64,000 nt of DNA, from the NCBI RefSeq assembly GCF_901709675.1, contig NC_051096.1, positions 894,001-958,000 of the forward strand, given 5' to 3'. The DNA comes from Syngnathus acus (Eukaryota > Chordata > Actinopteri > Syngnathiformes > Syngnathidae). Both the position numbers and the translations under genes were made by a program. Of this stretch, positions 1-10,809 are shown piece after piece. How positions within the stretch are numbered: position 1 is the stretch's first letter; the number at the start of each line of letters is the position of its first letter. The notes below the pieces were generated by a model, which saw nothing but the letters and a program-made list of their open reading frames with translations, was not told where the DNA came from and searched no databases.

Positions 1-5
1 GTCAC

Positions 6-132
6 CTGTTAGAAACTGGAAAGTTTCTATCTCCTCTGCGGCATTGGCGAGGTCACTGTACGACAAACTCTTGCTTTCCTTCCCTTGGCCGTTGCTGAAT
101 GACGATAGCGCCAAATGTTGGACAAACATCTC
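6..132 (-). CDS. chrac1: CHRAC1 coding exon 2 (histone-fold subunit of CHRAC)
   Basis: Read on the minus strand, an AG acceptor (134-133) is followed by 42 codons beginning EMFVQHLALSSF and containing SLSYSDLANAAE and ETFQFLT, then a GT donor at 5-4. This matches the second half of the H2A/NF-YC-like histone fold of CHRAC1 (CHRAC15): end of helix alpha-2, loop 2 (SYSDLA) and helix alpha-3. The family pairs with POLE3 to form a histone-fold dimer that binds DNA and assists the SMARCA5/BAZ1A nucleosome-sliding complex in the nucleus. The exon is 127 nt and its donor leaves a phase-1 junction, which fits the next codon being Asp as in mammals. The remaining exon or exons, encoding the acidic C-terminus, lie left of the window. 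No frame damage is seen. Confidence 0.94.
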
Positions 133-597
133 CTTTGAGAAAAACACGACAAACGCACTGTACAACAGTTCCAACCAGTGTGTCTGAGAGACTGTCAAGT
201 GTGCTAGGGGAAATTTTACCTAATTAATCAGAAAACTAGCATTTTACCACAGATATTTCTGTTTATGTCACCAACTTATAGTAACACACAATTATGTCAC
301 CAACCTATAGTAACACACAATTAATTGCTCTTCATTTCGATGGCAGAAAGTAACAGGTAACGTGTATTTATACACATATTTGTACCTGTTGCCATTTATA
401 CAACAGAATCATAACTGTGTTCCACTAGATTTCAGAAACAACATGAATATTTCACTGTGGTAATATGCTGTGGGATTTGATTTACGTAAAACACGTTTCT
501 TGGTTCAATATAAGATAGAAAAGTGTGTTGAAGATCACGAATCAGAATGGCCACTTTGGATTAGCCGAAAATCGAACGTTAGTTAGCATTTCTTTAC
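133..597 (-). other. chrac1: CHRAC1 intron 1
   Basis: This 465-bp AT-rich intron runs from the donor GTAAAG (597-592, minus strand) to the acceptor TTTTTCTCAAAG (ending at 133). It contains a short direct duplication of about 24 bp with the motif TATGTCACCAAC near 264-315. I see no transposon ends and no further coding potential. Confidence 0.85.
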
Positions 598-750
598 CGT
601 TGCCTTGGTGGTGAGGAAAAGGGCTTCCTGGTTAATACTGGACACCTCCGGGGAGCTCTTCATGATCAATCGCACTCGGGAAATGGGCAGGGAAAGGCCC
701 CTTTTGCTACCCAGCGCCTGGTCATCTTTGTCGGGGTTAATCTGAGACAT
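598..750 (-). CDS. chrac1: CHRAC1 coding exon 1
   Basis: The 51 codons begin MSQINPDKDD and run through LSLPISRVRLIM and KSSPEVSSINQEALFLTTKAT, where the frame meets a GTAAAG donor. This is the N-terminal tail and alpha-1/alpha-2 helices of the CHRAC1 histone fold; SLPxSRxRxIMKSSPEVSSINQEAL is the diagnostic block of the family. I chose the ATG at 750-748 because it gives an 18-19 residue tail before SLP, close to the 17 of mammals, and has a good context (GGAAGATGT). An upstream in-frame ATG at 807 would add 19 residues not expected in the family. Exons 1 and 2 join in phase 0 (..TKAT / EMFVQ..). Both exons are intact, so this is a functional single-copy gene and the best anchor of the window. 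Confidence 0.95.
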
Positions 751-876
751 CTTCCGTCGTACGAATGAGGCGACGGATTCAACTGCTTCTATTGTTTTGA
801 ACGGCAACGCTCTTCTTCGCTGGGCTCACTTCTTCAGCGCTCCCTGTTGAAGCGGATCCTCCCGGTAAGATATACC
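751..876 (-). promoter_or_regulatory. chrac1: Probable CHRAC1 5' UTR and core promoter
   Basis: Moderately GC-rich sequence lies directly upstream of the CHRAC1 start codon and ends where a dispersed hairpin-ended repeat begins (about 877). No TATA box is evident. Only about 125 bp separate the coding start from transposon-derived DNA, so the promoter must be very compact or partly made of repeat sequence. The transcription start cannot be placed from sequence alone. Confidence 0.45.
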
Positions 877-1143
877 GTGTTGGCCCGAATATAAGACGAT
901 GTTTTTGCATTGAAATAAGACTGAAAAAGTGGGTGTCGTCTTACATTCGGGGTCTAGACATTATACCCATTCACTTATGTGCAGCGGTAAGTTAAAGGTT
1001 GCTGGTATCGACCAGGGCCGGTTCTAGGAATGCACATAAGAGGGGGCAGTCAGAAATGTGAAGGGGGCATGTTTTTTTTTTTACACATTTTTAACACTGT
1101 TAGTGTTTTCTTCACGGCAGTTGTTAGCTGTGTGTCCAGATCT

Positions 1144-2697
1144 TGAAGGAATGGGGTCGAAATACAAAAAGTCCTGCCTAGCTACAAAAACAGATATGCT
1201 CGAACTTCATTGAATAAAGTACATAAGCAGAAAAGTATATTCACATATTAAATCAATAAAAGAAATATTTTAAGCATATAATTATACCTACACACCAAAT
1301 CAATAAAGAAGACATAACTAGACATTTTTAATAGGTGGTAATGACAAAGGTTTTTATAACTTTATGATCTGATATATATTTCTGAGCACTGTGAAATAAC
1401 AAATGTTTTTTGATATATCGCCTAAATAGCTTAATGACCCTTAAGGAACTGTGTAATGCAGTGGTCCCCAACCACTGGGCCGCGGACCGGTACCGGTTCG
1501 TGGGTCATTTGGTACCGGGCCGCCAAGCCGCACAGGAATTCTTTTTTCTTTCGACGATCAATTAATTCAGGTCAAACAAATAAATAAATGAATAAATAAA
1601 AAAAATTAAAATTATGTTGTTTATACTTGTTTTTATGCCAGTCGTATCATTTTTTTTCATCGTATTTATATATTTATTATAAATGTATTATTTATTTATA
1701 TAAAGGCCGGTCCGCTAAAATATTTCTGACACGTAACCGGTCCGTGGCGCAAAAAAGGTTGGGGACCACTGGTGTAATGCATGCCTGATGTTTTTTCTCT
1801 AAATCATGGACACGGCCAGAGTCGTCTTGACCGTTCAGTACTTGATTATATCTTGTGTTTTGACTAAACGTCATATGTCGCCTAAATGCGAGACGCCAGC
1901 TTTTCGATTACTACTGAACGCTCTGCACAGAGGGAAATATTTTGCCTAATAAAGAAGAGATACGGTTGGAAGCATGATTAAACTAAGAATGTAATGATGT
2001 AAGCAAAGACATGGAGAATCAAAAGAACAAACTTTGCATAGTCAGGGAACATTAATAAATTGATGATGTCACAGCCAAAAGCTCACATAATTCCGTACAA
2101 AATGACAAAATTGAAAGAATGACGAATGGATGAGGTGCGACAGTGTAAGAATGGAGCAGAATGTTTACAGGAAGGTCACTTGGAGATAAAACCAGCAGGT
2201 GCCAGAGGGAGACAGCCAAGGACTCGGCCAAAGATGATCACCAAGGCCGAAAGACAGGATGGAAGACGGCAGCCCCCACACACACACCGAATCGTCCATA
2301 ACCAGCACCCACTCCCATTGAATCAAACTCTACTGCGAACTCGCCCCACCCCAACGACTCATCACCCATCAAACTCGCCCCACACCGGCCTGTGCAACTG
2401 AATATAAGCTGACCAAAGAACCTTGAACGTTGCCTTTTCTGAATGGAGACTTTCTGCTCTTGAAAGGCCCAGCGCTGTATTGTACTTTCCTGAAAACAGA
2501 GCTTTCTTAACAAGAATTGTGATTGAACTCAACCAACCTGTGTAAGTCTAATTTCTGCTTCAGTGTCTTTGCATTTTCCTAAATCTGAAGAAATCAAACG
2601 AGCACCCAGTGAGTAAATTGGATAACAGGTGATTGGCAATGGCTTTTGCCGTGAGGCGCAGATAGCGCGCTCCCTAAATTGTGGACAAAATCCAACA
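1144..2697 (+). mobile_element. Solo LTR of the LTR-retroelement family also found at 20-33 kb
   Basis: The sequence begins TGAAGGAATGGGGTCG and ends ACAAAATCCAACA, that is 5'-TG..CA-3', and is bounded by the 4-bp duplication ATCT (1140-1143, 2698-2701). The same sequence appears in the opposite orientation at 20343-21854, 22490-23585 and 32114-33211. Without its internal MITE (1459-1771) it is about 1.23 kb. An AATATAAG at about 2400 could be the TATA box. Open frames of 60-91 codons within it are conserved only because the LTRs are related, and look non-coding. Confidence 0.88.
1459..1771. mobile_element. hAT MITE (CAGTGGTCCCCAACC family)
   Basis: Terminal inverted repeats CAGTGGTCCCCAACCACTGG and GGTTGGGGACCACTG bound 313 bp, flanked by the 8-bp duplication GTGTAATG (1451-1458, 1772-1779). 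It carries the GGACCGGTACCGGT words typical of this abundant fish/vertebrate MITE. It sits inside the solo LTR, so it is the youngest of three nested layers. A truncated relative lies at about 30448. Confidence 0.92.
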
Positions 2698-3513
2698 ATC
2701 TCAACCTGGAGAAGTGGATTGCACTCTGTCAGGCCTCTACACTAAGACCTGTCCAGCTTGGGTGTCCCACCTGAAGATTAAAGCTTCTGCTGGTATTGCT
2801 CTTAGGGTCACTGAGGCACGCAAACCCCCTGACCACAATAAGGTGGCAATCTCTCAGGGGGGGGAACATATAATATGAATGTTATATTAACTATTATTTG
2901 AGTTGTCGTTAATCATTAGTTATATCACGGGTCATTACGACGGGTTTGGTGGAGTTTTTACTGCTTCTTCCAACTCCTACCGCGCTGACTGTAACTTGAC
3001 ACTCTCTGGCTGCGTCTTGCCTCATTTGCATACTCACAGTGATTGGATGTTTACGGAGGGGCACGGAGTCCTGACAGCAGGCTGTGTGAGGACACACTGC
3101 ACCGACATGAGAGAAGAGAGGGGGCTGATTAACGTGTGTTTCTATCAGCGGATTTTTCACTTCTAAAAGTTTGATTCGAGGGGGCAGGACATCTGTTTGA
3201 GGGGGCGTTGCCCCCTCTTGCCCCTGGGTAGAGCCGGCCCCGGTATCGACTGAGTATGTTGCTGTGATTGTGTGCGTCTTTGACACAAAGCGAGTATATA
3301 CATTTCATTGTTACTACTGTCCACTGTTGTGCCGTTTGTCGGATTGCGGTTTGCTTTGTGTGCGCGCCGTTTGATTGACAGCTCCAGCGCGCTCCTTTAA
3401 ATTTGCCTCGCATCGTATGAGTAGCCGTTATGCAGCGGCACGGCGCCTAACGGTTGCCAGCAAATGTATTTTGTTGTCTCGATGACTTATGTTTGACACA
3501 AAGTGAGTATATA

Positions 3514-5132
3514 CAGTGCCTTGCGAAAGTATTCGGCCCCCTTGAACCTTTCAACATTTCGCGACATTTCAGGCTTCAAACATAAAGATATAAAAGTTTA
3601 ATTTTTTGTCAAGAATCAACAACAAGTGGGACACAATCGTGAAGTGGAACGAAATTTATTGGATAATTTAAACTTTTTTAACAAATAAAAAACTGAAAAG
3701 TGGGGCGTGCAATATTATTCGGCCCCCTTGCGCTAATACTACAAAGTATTTTTGCTGCAATTACAGCTGCAAGTCGCTTGGGGTATGTCCCTATCAGTTT
3801 TGCACATCGAGAGACTGGAATTCTTGCCCATTCTTCCTTGCAAAACAGCTCGAGCTCAGTGAGGTTGGATGGAGAGCGTTTGTGAACAGCAGTCTTCAGC
3901 TCTTTCCACAGATTCTCGATTGGATTCAGGTCTGGACTTTGACTTGGCCATTCTAACACCTGGATACGTCTATTTGTGAACCATTCCATTGTAGATTTGG
4001 CTTTATGTTTTGGATCATTGTCCTGTTGGAAGATAAATCTCCGTCCCAGTCTCAGGTCTTTTGCAGACTCCAACAGGTTTTCTTCCAGAATGGTCCTGTA
4101 TTTGGCTCCATCCATCTTCCCATCAATTTTAGCCATCTTCCCTGTCCCTGCTGAAGAAAAGCAGGCCCAAACCATGATGCTGCCACCACCATGTTTGACA
4201 GTGGGGATGGTGTGTTCAGGGTGATGAGCTGTGTTGCTTTTACGTCAAACATATCGTTTTGCATTGTGGCCAAAAAGTTCGATTTTGGTTTCATCTGACC
4301 AGAGCACCTTCTTCCACGTTTGGTGTGTCTCCCAGGTGGCTTGTGGCAAACTTTAAACGAGACTTTTTATGGATATCTTTGAGAAATGGCTTTCTTCTTG
4401 CCACTCTTCCATAAAGGCCAGATTTGTGCAGTGCACGACTGATTGTTGTCCTATGGACAGACTCTCCCACCTCAGCTGCAGTTATCTGCAGTTCATCCAG
4501 AGTGATCATGGGCCTCTTGGCTGCATCTCTGATCAGTCTTCTCCTTGTTTGAGATGAAAGTTTGGAGGGACGGCCGGGTCTTGGTAGATTTGCAGTGGTC
4601 TGATTCTCCTTCCATTTCAATATAATTGCTTGCACAGTGCTCCTTGAGATGTTTAAAGCTTGGGAAATCTTTTTGTATCCAAACGGCTTTAAACTTCTCC
4701 ACAACAGTATCTCGGACCTGCCTGGTGTGTTCCTTTGTCTTCATGGTTCTCTCTGCGCTTTAAACAGAACCCTGAGACTATCAAAGAGCAGGTGCATTTA
4801 TACGGAGACTTGATTACACACAGTTGCATTCTATTTATCATCATCAGTCATTTAGGACAACATTGGATCGTTCAAAGATCCTCACTGAACTTCTGGAGTG
4901 AGTTTGCTGCACTGAAAGTAGAGGGGCCGAATAATATTGCACGCCCCACTTTTCAGTTTTTTATTTGTTAAAAAAGTTTAAATTATCCAATAAATTTCGT
5001 TCCACTTCACGATTGTGTCCCACTTGTTGATTCTTGACAAAAAATTAAAATTTTATATCTTTATGTTTGAAGCCTGAAATGTGGCGAAATGTTGAAAGGT
5101 TCAAGGGGGCCGAATACCTTCGCAAGGCACTG
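3514..5132 (-). mobile_element. Tc1/mariner transposon, full length
   Basis: The element is 1,619 bp, begins CAGTGCCTTGCGAAAGTATT and ends with the inverse complement ..TTCGCAAGGCACTG, and is flanked by TA on both sides (3512-3513, 5133-5134). Internal inverted copies of the subterminal sequence occur at about 3600-3725 and 4920-5060, as in fish Tc1 elements with long inverted repeats. The length is normal for an intact Tc1, but the transposase is broken (see next entry). Confidence 0.95.
3678..4744 (-). pseudogene. Tc1 transposase, frameshifted
   Basis: On the minus strand the coding sequence starts MKTKEHTRQVRDTVVEKF at 4744 and is spread over several frames: 4744 to about 4700, 4704 to about 4295, about 4294 to 4176, and 4175 to 3678. 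Visible parts are a paired-like helix-turn-helix (GYKKISQALNISRSTV), a GRPSKLS linker, and the DDE catalytic triad: Asp in SDET (about 4285), Asp in QQDNDPKH (about 4022) and Glu in PIENLWKE (about 3917). The last two are separated by 34 residues, so this is DD34E. The family cuts and pastes its element at TA. At least three frame breaks make this copy inactive; it could only move with a transposase supplied elsewhere. Confidence 0.92.
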
Positions 5133-5268
5133 TACATTTCATTGTTACTACCGTCCACTGTTGTGCCGTTTGTTGGATCGCGGTTTGCTTTGTGTGCGCG
5201 CCGTTTGATTGACAGCTCGGGCGAGCTCCTTTATATTTGCCTCGCATCGTATGAGTCAAGTCAAGTTT

Positions 5269-5616
5269 TGTCATGTCTCGTCCCCAGTCTTGTGATGTAT
5301 GTCTGTGTGCTCGCCCCTCCCTTCCTGTGTGCCCTTGATTAGTGTAATCACACTCACCTGCCTCTTGTTGCCTGTGTTGTATTTAAGTTCTGTTTATGTG
5401 CCACTCGATGTTGGAGCATTGTGGACAATGCATGTGTCACTGCCACGAGGTCGTTTGGTTCCTGTCTTGTGTATCACGTTTTTGTCGGGCAGTCCTGTTA
5501 GTTTTGATGTTAAGTCACGTCGGGTTGCCGAGTCTGTCTTTTGAGTTTGCTGCAATAAACCCTGGTCCAAGCTGCACTTGGTCGCCCTGCTCCATTTCTA
5601 CACTCCGTTCGTGACA
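5269..5616 (+). mobile_element. Solo LTR, 348 bp
   Basis: It begins TGTCATGTCTCGTCCCC and ends CCGTTCGTGACA, with a 6-bp direct repeat AAGTTT at 5263-5268 and 5617-5622. A TATTTAAG TATA-like word lies at about 5379 and an AATAAA polyadenylation signal at 5554-5559, followed by a short U5. The compact U3-R-U5 layout fits a Gypsy-type retrotransposon. It sits inside the 3' tail of the L2 LINE. Small open frames across it are incidental. Confidence 0.82.
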
Positions 5617-6167
5617 AAGTTTATTTGTATAGCCCTGAATCACAAGCAGTCTCAAAGGGCTTCACATAGCCAAATATTGACAAGTATTCTCAAACTGAAA
5701 AACCTTGAGAAGGGACCACAGATGGAAGGATCCCCCTTTCAGGATCACCAGGCTGCAATGGATACAGAGAGGGCACATAAAATACGTAATATGAAAATCA
5801 ATGTCCAAGGGATGTCCAAGTCAAAGCGAAGAGCTGCCGGAGGTGCCCTTGATTGTCCTGGCAGTGTCTTCGAGGAGGGTAAGCTGCAGTTCCCTCAACC
5901 TGAATTGGTCCACGAGAATCCAGATAGCCGCTGTCAGCTTGGGTGTCACCTAACCACCTCCCCAGCTGGGGAGGGGTGGGGGGAGGGTGGTGGGAAGAGT
6001 GAGCGAAAACAAACTCCAGCCGAATCGGCCACTACAGATTAATTAAAGGCCATATCATAGAAATGTGTCTTTAAACGTGTCTTAAATGTTTATAGTGAGG
6101 TAGCAGTTCTAATATCCATTGGTAGGGCATTCCAAAGCTCTGGAGCCCGAATAGAAAATGCTCTAGA

Positions 6168-7206
6168 CCAGGGGTGGGCAAACCTTTTGACTTGCGGGCC
6201 GAATTGGGTTCTAAATTTTGACCGGGGGGCCGAACCAGGAGCAGATGGATGTAGTGTTTGTGTGAAGTAATATAAATGACATGTAAAGGTCATTGCATAA
6301 AAGGTTTTTACTTTTAGTAGATACTAAAGCATGGATATTAAAAAAAAGCTTTTTGAAAACAAATGCATTTATTAACAGCATTAAAAAAATATTTCACCAA
6401 AAAACTACTATCAGTGATTCTTATTAAATATGACACTGTTATGATGAATAACATTTTCCATCACTTCAGCGCCTGCAGGTCAGATTTATGAAATATGTTT
6501 ATCTAATGAGGCGAAATCACATCCAACGGCAAACATTCTGACCAAATTCATCATCTTGAAGAATCAGTGAAAGAATACATCTAAATAAAGTAATAAAGAA
6601 ATCAATAGTATTGTTGGTTTCCCTTTTTTGCTAGTGCATCATAGTCTGGAGTACAATTTGTTGTGGTAATTCTTAGGATAGAGCCGAGGTGTCGGTCCGT
6701 TAACCTAGATCTGTGACGGGCTTTGTTGACGTTCATGTGGCTGAACGTCTTCTCACACACGTAGGTCGAGCCAAATTGTCCACTCTTTTTTAACATTCAG
6801 CACTCAGTGTCCACCTTTCTTTTCTTCGGGCCACTCATTTTAATGGAAGGATTCCAGGGGAAGGTTTGTGGGTGGCATTAGCGTAAAACTGTATCTGAAA
6901 ACTCAGTGCGCGAATTACCAGAATATTGACGTCACAGCCTACACTCGAAATTCGGCACTGATAGATGAAATTACTACGTACTACTGAGTACGCACACGCA
7001 CTTGTGAGTGTGCACCGAGCTTTCTGACACGGCTCCCGGGAGTAAATGCGCGGGCGGGCGCTTCCACATCTACTGGGGAAACATAGTAATTGCAGGGAAA
7101 ATGACCCAAAAAAAAATTAATAATACAATTTATTCAGGTTTGGCGGGCCGGATTAAACGGCCCCGTGGGCCGGATGTGGCCCACGGGCCGTAGTTTGCCC
7201 ATGTCT
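6168..7206 (-). mobile_element. hAT (Charlie-like) element with deleted transposase
   Basis: The termini CCAGGGGTGGGCAAACC and GTAGTTTGCCCATGTCT are inverted relatives, flanked by the 8-bp duplication GCTCTAGA (6160-6167, 7207-7214), matching the TCTAGA-type target preference known for Charlie elements. At 1,039 bp it keeps only the ends of a transposase. A second copy lies in the zinc-finger gene intron at 36260-37045. Confidence 0.88.
6602..6796 (-). pseudogene. hAT transposase C-terminal (dimerisation) fragment
   Basis: The 64 codons on the minus strand include STYVCEKTFSHMNVNKARHR and LTDRHLGSILRI, the hAT C-terminal dimerisation block (CExxFSxMNxxKxxxRxRLTDxHL) of GTF2IRD2-like transposases. 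The preceding catalytic region is missing; only a few N-terminal residues (MSGPKKRK-like, visible in the sister copy at about 36640) would lie upstream. An internal deletion has joined the N-terminal end to the C-terminal end. Not a host gene. Confidence 0.8.
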
Positions 7207-8045
7207 GCTCTAGACCCTGCAGACATTTTCTTGGCCCTCGGTGTCACTAAAAGACTAGCGTTCTGCGAACAAAGGTTACGAGACGGAACATAAGGAACAA
7301 CTAGGTCGACGAGATATGAAGGCGCTAAGCCATGCAATGATTTATAAGTTAATAGAAGAACCTTGAAGTCACATCTTAAATGGACTGGGAGCCAATGTAA
7401 GTTGGCTAATATTGGGGAAATGTGATCACATTTTCTTGTCCGTGAGAGCAGCCTTGCAGCAACATTTTGTACTAACTGTAGACCTTTGATACTGGACTTA
7501 GGAAGACCAGAGAATAATGCATTACAGTAGTCCAGGCGCGACGTGATGAACGCATGTATAATAGTTTCCGCATCACCAGTCGAGAGGATCGGACGAATCT
7601 TAGCAATATTACGAAGGTAAAAAAACGCATTTCTGGTTATATTCTTAATGTGCTTTTGAAAGGAGAGCATTTGGTCAAATATTACCCCGAGATTAGTTAC
7701 GGTATCGCTCTGAGTGATAGTACGGTTATCTATAGTTATAGTGGTTTCCTTAAATAAGTGTTGATAACGAGCTGGACCAATTATCAACATCTCAGTTTTA
7801 TCTGGGTTAAGACGAAGGAAGTTGAGAGACATCCATTGCTTGATCTCCGCAAGGCACGCCTCAAGATTACAACAGTCCCGCGGATCTGTCATCGATAACG
7901 GCATATATAATTGGGTGTCATCCGCGCAACATTGAAAACTAATATTATATTTACGTATTATGTCCCCAAGCGGAATCATATAAATATTAAATAGAATTGG
8001 TCCGAGTACCGATCCCTGTGGGACACCACACGTAACATTATAGAG

Positions 8046-8357
8046 CAGTGGTTCTTAACCGGGGGGTGCTCGCACCCCCTAGGGGTGCGAGAATGCTTCC
8101 TAGGGCGTGCGAGGATACCCTGGGGGAAATTTACAATTTTTCGGGGATAATGGTCAGGTAACCGAAGAAAGTGAAAAATTCTGGAAATCTAGAAGTCATT
8201 GTGTTAATTGGCATTAGGGATAATGCTAATTAAGCCTTATAGCTGTAAAGTAAACCAATTATTATTATAATAATTATTTAGGGTTAGGGTTAGGGGTGCG
8301 AGAACTGGTTGGTGAATTGAATGGGGTGCGAACAAGGAAAAAGGTTAAGAACCACTG
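8046..8357. mobile_element. hAT MITE (CAGTGGTTCTTAACC family)
   Basis: CAGTGGTTCTTAACCGGGGG at the left and GGTTAAGAACCACTG at the right, 312 bp, with duplication TTATAGAG (8038-8045, 8358-8365). The interior has GGGGTGCGAG repeats. Inserted in the LINE reverse transcriptase. Confidence 0.93.
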
Positions 8358-8987
8358 TTATAGAGCTCAGAGGACGTATTGCCATGGACCACTCGGTGCA
8401 TCCTGTCTGATAGATAGGAATAGAACCAGCCTAGTGCTGACCCTGAAATACCAACACAACTTTTAAGACGCTCTAATAAAACATGGAAGTCTACAGTGTC
8501 GAAGGCAGCACTAAGATCGAGTAGTAACAATATCGATGAAGTGTTTGAATCCATAGCTATGAGGAGATCATTAGTCACTTTAGCAAGTGCTGTCTCAGTG
8601 GAATGATTAGCTCTAAAACCAGACTGAAAAGATTCATATCGATTATTGGCGACCATGTAATCAATAAGCTGCTGCGCTACTACTTTTTCAAGAAGTTTTG
8701 CTATGAATGGAAGGTTTGAAACTGGCCTATAATTACTGAGACAGTCCGGGTCAAGATTTGGTCGCTTAAGTAACAGTTTAATGATAGCGGTTTTAAAGGC
8801 TGTTGGCACTATCCCAGAGGAGACAGACAGATTAATTATATTTAAGACGGATGGTCCTAAAATTTGAAATAATTCTTTAAATAGTTTGGCTGGAAGCGGG
8901 TCGAGTAAACATGTTGTTTGTTTAGCCGCATTAACCAATTGTGTAAGCCTTTCAAGGGACACGCTTTTAAAATTTGAGAGGGCTATT

Positions 8988-9276
8988 CAGTGGCGTAGCC
9001 AGGAATTTTTCCAGTAGGGGCGCGCGCCCACAGGAAAAGAAATCGAACATCACCCACGCCGTTCGCTGATCGCTAAAACAACATCCGGGTCCGGGAGGCA
9101 AACGGTGAATGGATAACATCGCGCACATAGAATAGCGCAAGCACATTCGCGCAAGACCGAAAGAAAAAAACGGCATGAAAATGAAGAATCGAAAAAGCTT
9201 GATTTTTTTCAACCGGGGCGCAGGGAGTCCTAACCGGGGCGCCGCCCCGGCTCGCCCCGGCTTGGCTACGCCACTG
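8988..9276. mobile_element. hAT MITE (CAGTGGCGTAGCCAGG family)
   Basis: CAGTGGCGTAGCCAGGAATT and CTTGGCTACGCCACTG bound 289 bp with duplication GGGCTATT (8980-8987, 9277-9284). Inserted in the LINE coding region. Confidence 0.93.
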
Positions 9277-9864
9277 GGGCTATTGCATGATCGTCAGCGC
9301 CGGTAATCGGCGGTCTCGATTGAGCGATTGGAATGGTCATCTTGATCTCATCCCTAATGGATTCAAACTTTCGAGCGAAAAATTTCATGAACTCGTCAGC
9401 TGAGTGGAAGGAGCTATCGGGGGTCGGGTGGCGTAGTGTTAGCTTTGCCACTGTTTCAAATAGGTATTTAGGATTGTTTTTATTGAGATTAATGACTTGC
9501 GAAAAATAACGAGTTTTTGCTAAGATAAGCGCATCTTTATATTTCAGGAGGCTGTCACGCCATGCCTGATGGAAAACCTCAAGTTTGGTTAAACGCCATT
9601 TGCGCTCATGCTTTCTACATAATTGCTTAAGCATACGTGTTTCATCTGTGAACCACGGAGTAGGCAATCTACGGTGAATTTTCAGACGTAGCGGCGCCAC
9701 AGAGTCGATGGCATTTAACAATGTCGCATTGAATTCATTTGTAAGATAAACACTGGAGCCGATATATGCGGGAAATATGGCAGTTGCTGGCGAGTAGCCG
9801 TTACGCAGCGGCACGGCGCCTAACGGTCGCCAGCAAATGTATTTTGTTGTCTCGATGACTTATG

Positions 9865-10120
9865 TTTGGTGTGCTGCCGAGAGTATTTCATTTATGGTTA
9901 TTTAGTATAGCGCAGTGCGTCTCAATTATTTTCTGTTACGCCCCCCCAGGAAGAAGTAAACGTTTCGTCCCCCCCCAACAGTCCGCCGCCACTGTAAATA
10001 GTATCATTTTTCTATAAAATTATTATAGGTACACCTCTGCATAACATTGTGTCCTTGTTAACATTAAAGAACAGAAAAAAGAAAGTAATATAGATCTGGC
10101 ATATACGGTAGTACAGGACT
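9865..10120. other. Repeat relics, unassigned
   Basis: At about 9910-9990 there is CAGTGCGTCTCAATTATT followed by C-runs, the look of a degraded hAT terminus. The rest is AT-rich with no recognisable gene. Confidence 0.35.
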
Positions 10121-10400
10121 GTCGCAGAAAATTTGAATATTGTGATAAAGTTCTTTATTTTCTGTAATGCAATAAAAATAAGCCATACATTCTGGATTCA
10201 TTACAACTCAACTGAAATATTGCAAGCCTTTTATTATTTTAGTATTGCCGATTATGGCATACAGCTTAAGAAAACTCAAATATCCTATCTCAAAATATTA
10301 GAATATCATGAAAAATGTCATCAAAATCATGTATTAAAGAGATTATCCCCATGGAACAATAAATATCTATCTTTTATCTATGTTAAATGAACAGTCTATT
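10121..10400. mobile_element. Tc1/mariner-type non-autonomous relic
   Basis: The words AAATTTGAATATTGTGATAA, GGATTCATTACAACTCAACT and CAAAATATTAGAATATCATG belong to a widely dispersed vertebrate mariner-like MITE whose ends read CAGAAAATT..AATATTGTGA. The right terminus is lost and no transposase is present. Assignment is by recognition only. Confidence 0.5.
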
Positions 10401-10755
10401 ACTCATACACAGTCAAAACAGACCTCTTCTTTCCTCAATGCTGGGGCTTCTGTCGCCTCCTTCAGCTTCCTCTCCTTCAGCTTCCTCTCCTTCATCCAGT
10501 GCACCAATGTCTCCTGCCTGATCCGAACCAAAGACAAAGGGTACTTTATTGTCAATGCACAGCACAGAAGATTGACCAGACTACAATGTAAACATAATAC
10601 ATGTTGATCGAGACATTGACAACAATCACACACACACACACAAAGTAAAAAAAACCTAAACATACAACACATACTAAACATATAATCTTAATTAGATTTC
10701 ATTCAACTAAACATTAGACCACAACCAAAATGAAACATGAGAATTGAGAGCTAGA

Positions 10756-10809
<54 letters not shown>

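Larger units (their letters stand above)
1013..3242. mobile_element. hAT transposon, non-autonomous, carrying a solo LTR
   Basis: The termini are CAGGGCCGGTTCTAGG at the left and the inverted match ..TAGAGCCGGCCCCG at the right, with subterminal runs of AGGGGGC on both sides. The element is flanked by an exact 8-bp target duplication GTATCGAC (1005-1012 and 3243-3250), the hAT hallmark. After removing the inserted LTR (1144-2697) about 0.7 kb remains, with no transposase motif. The piece 2698-3160 carries G-rich and AT-rich filler of no recognised function. Confidence 0.9.
5256..9792 (-). mobile_element. L2-type LINE, minus strand, with four nested insertions
   Basis: The 3' end (left) has CTTGA-type tail repeats (seen as CAAGTCAAG at 5257-5265) and L2-like 3' UTR words; the 5' end is truncated at about 9792. 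The LINE interrupts the dispersed repeat between CGCATCGTATGAGT and AGCCGTTACGCAGC, with a short GAGT duplication. It contains a solo LTR (5269-5616), a hAT element (6168-7206) and two hAT MITEs (8046-8357, 8988-9276), all with clean target duplications, which shows it is older than they are. Confidence 0.88.
6090..9792 (-). pseudogene. L2 LINE reverse transcriptase, interrupted
   Basis: Three minus-strand stretches make up one ORF2: about 9792-9285 (linker after the endonuclease, with PTPWFTDETRMLKQLCR), about 8987-8366 (reverse transcriptase fingers and palm with SNYRPVSNLPFIAKLLEK, SGFRANHSTETAL and LLLDLSAAFDTVD), and about 8037-7215 (CCADDTQLYM, then LRLNPDKTEMLIIG and the C-terminal LDYCNALFSGLP block). 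The last piece, APELWNALPMDIR, lies left of the hAT at about 6165-6090. The catalytic motif reads CADD where YADD is usual. The product would synthesise LINE cDNA on nicked genomic DNA, but the insertions and the altered motif make this copy dead. Confidence 0.88.
877..9990. repeat. Interrupted hairpin-ended DNA repeat with ~215-bp tandem units
   Basis: The repeat starts near 877 with ACCGTGTTGGCCCGAATATA; CCCGAATATAAGACGA (889-904) is mirrored by GTCGTCTTACATTCGGGG (about 936-953), giving a terminal hairpin. After the hAT insertion (1013-3242) it resumes with a ~215-bp unit (3276-3490) containing the words GCGCGCCGTTTGATTGACAG and TGCAGCGGCACGGCGCCTAA. That unit is repeated in tandem, but the second unit is cut by a Tc1 element (3514-5132) and a LINE (about 5256-9792) and finishes at 9793-9864. 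The right end is ill-defined. It looks like a non-autonomous DNA transposon; no coding capacity is seen. Confidence 0.55.

Noticed and set aside
2681-2878. 65-codon frame after the solo LTR
   Set aside because: It begins within the LTR and runs into hAT filler; no domain recognised.
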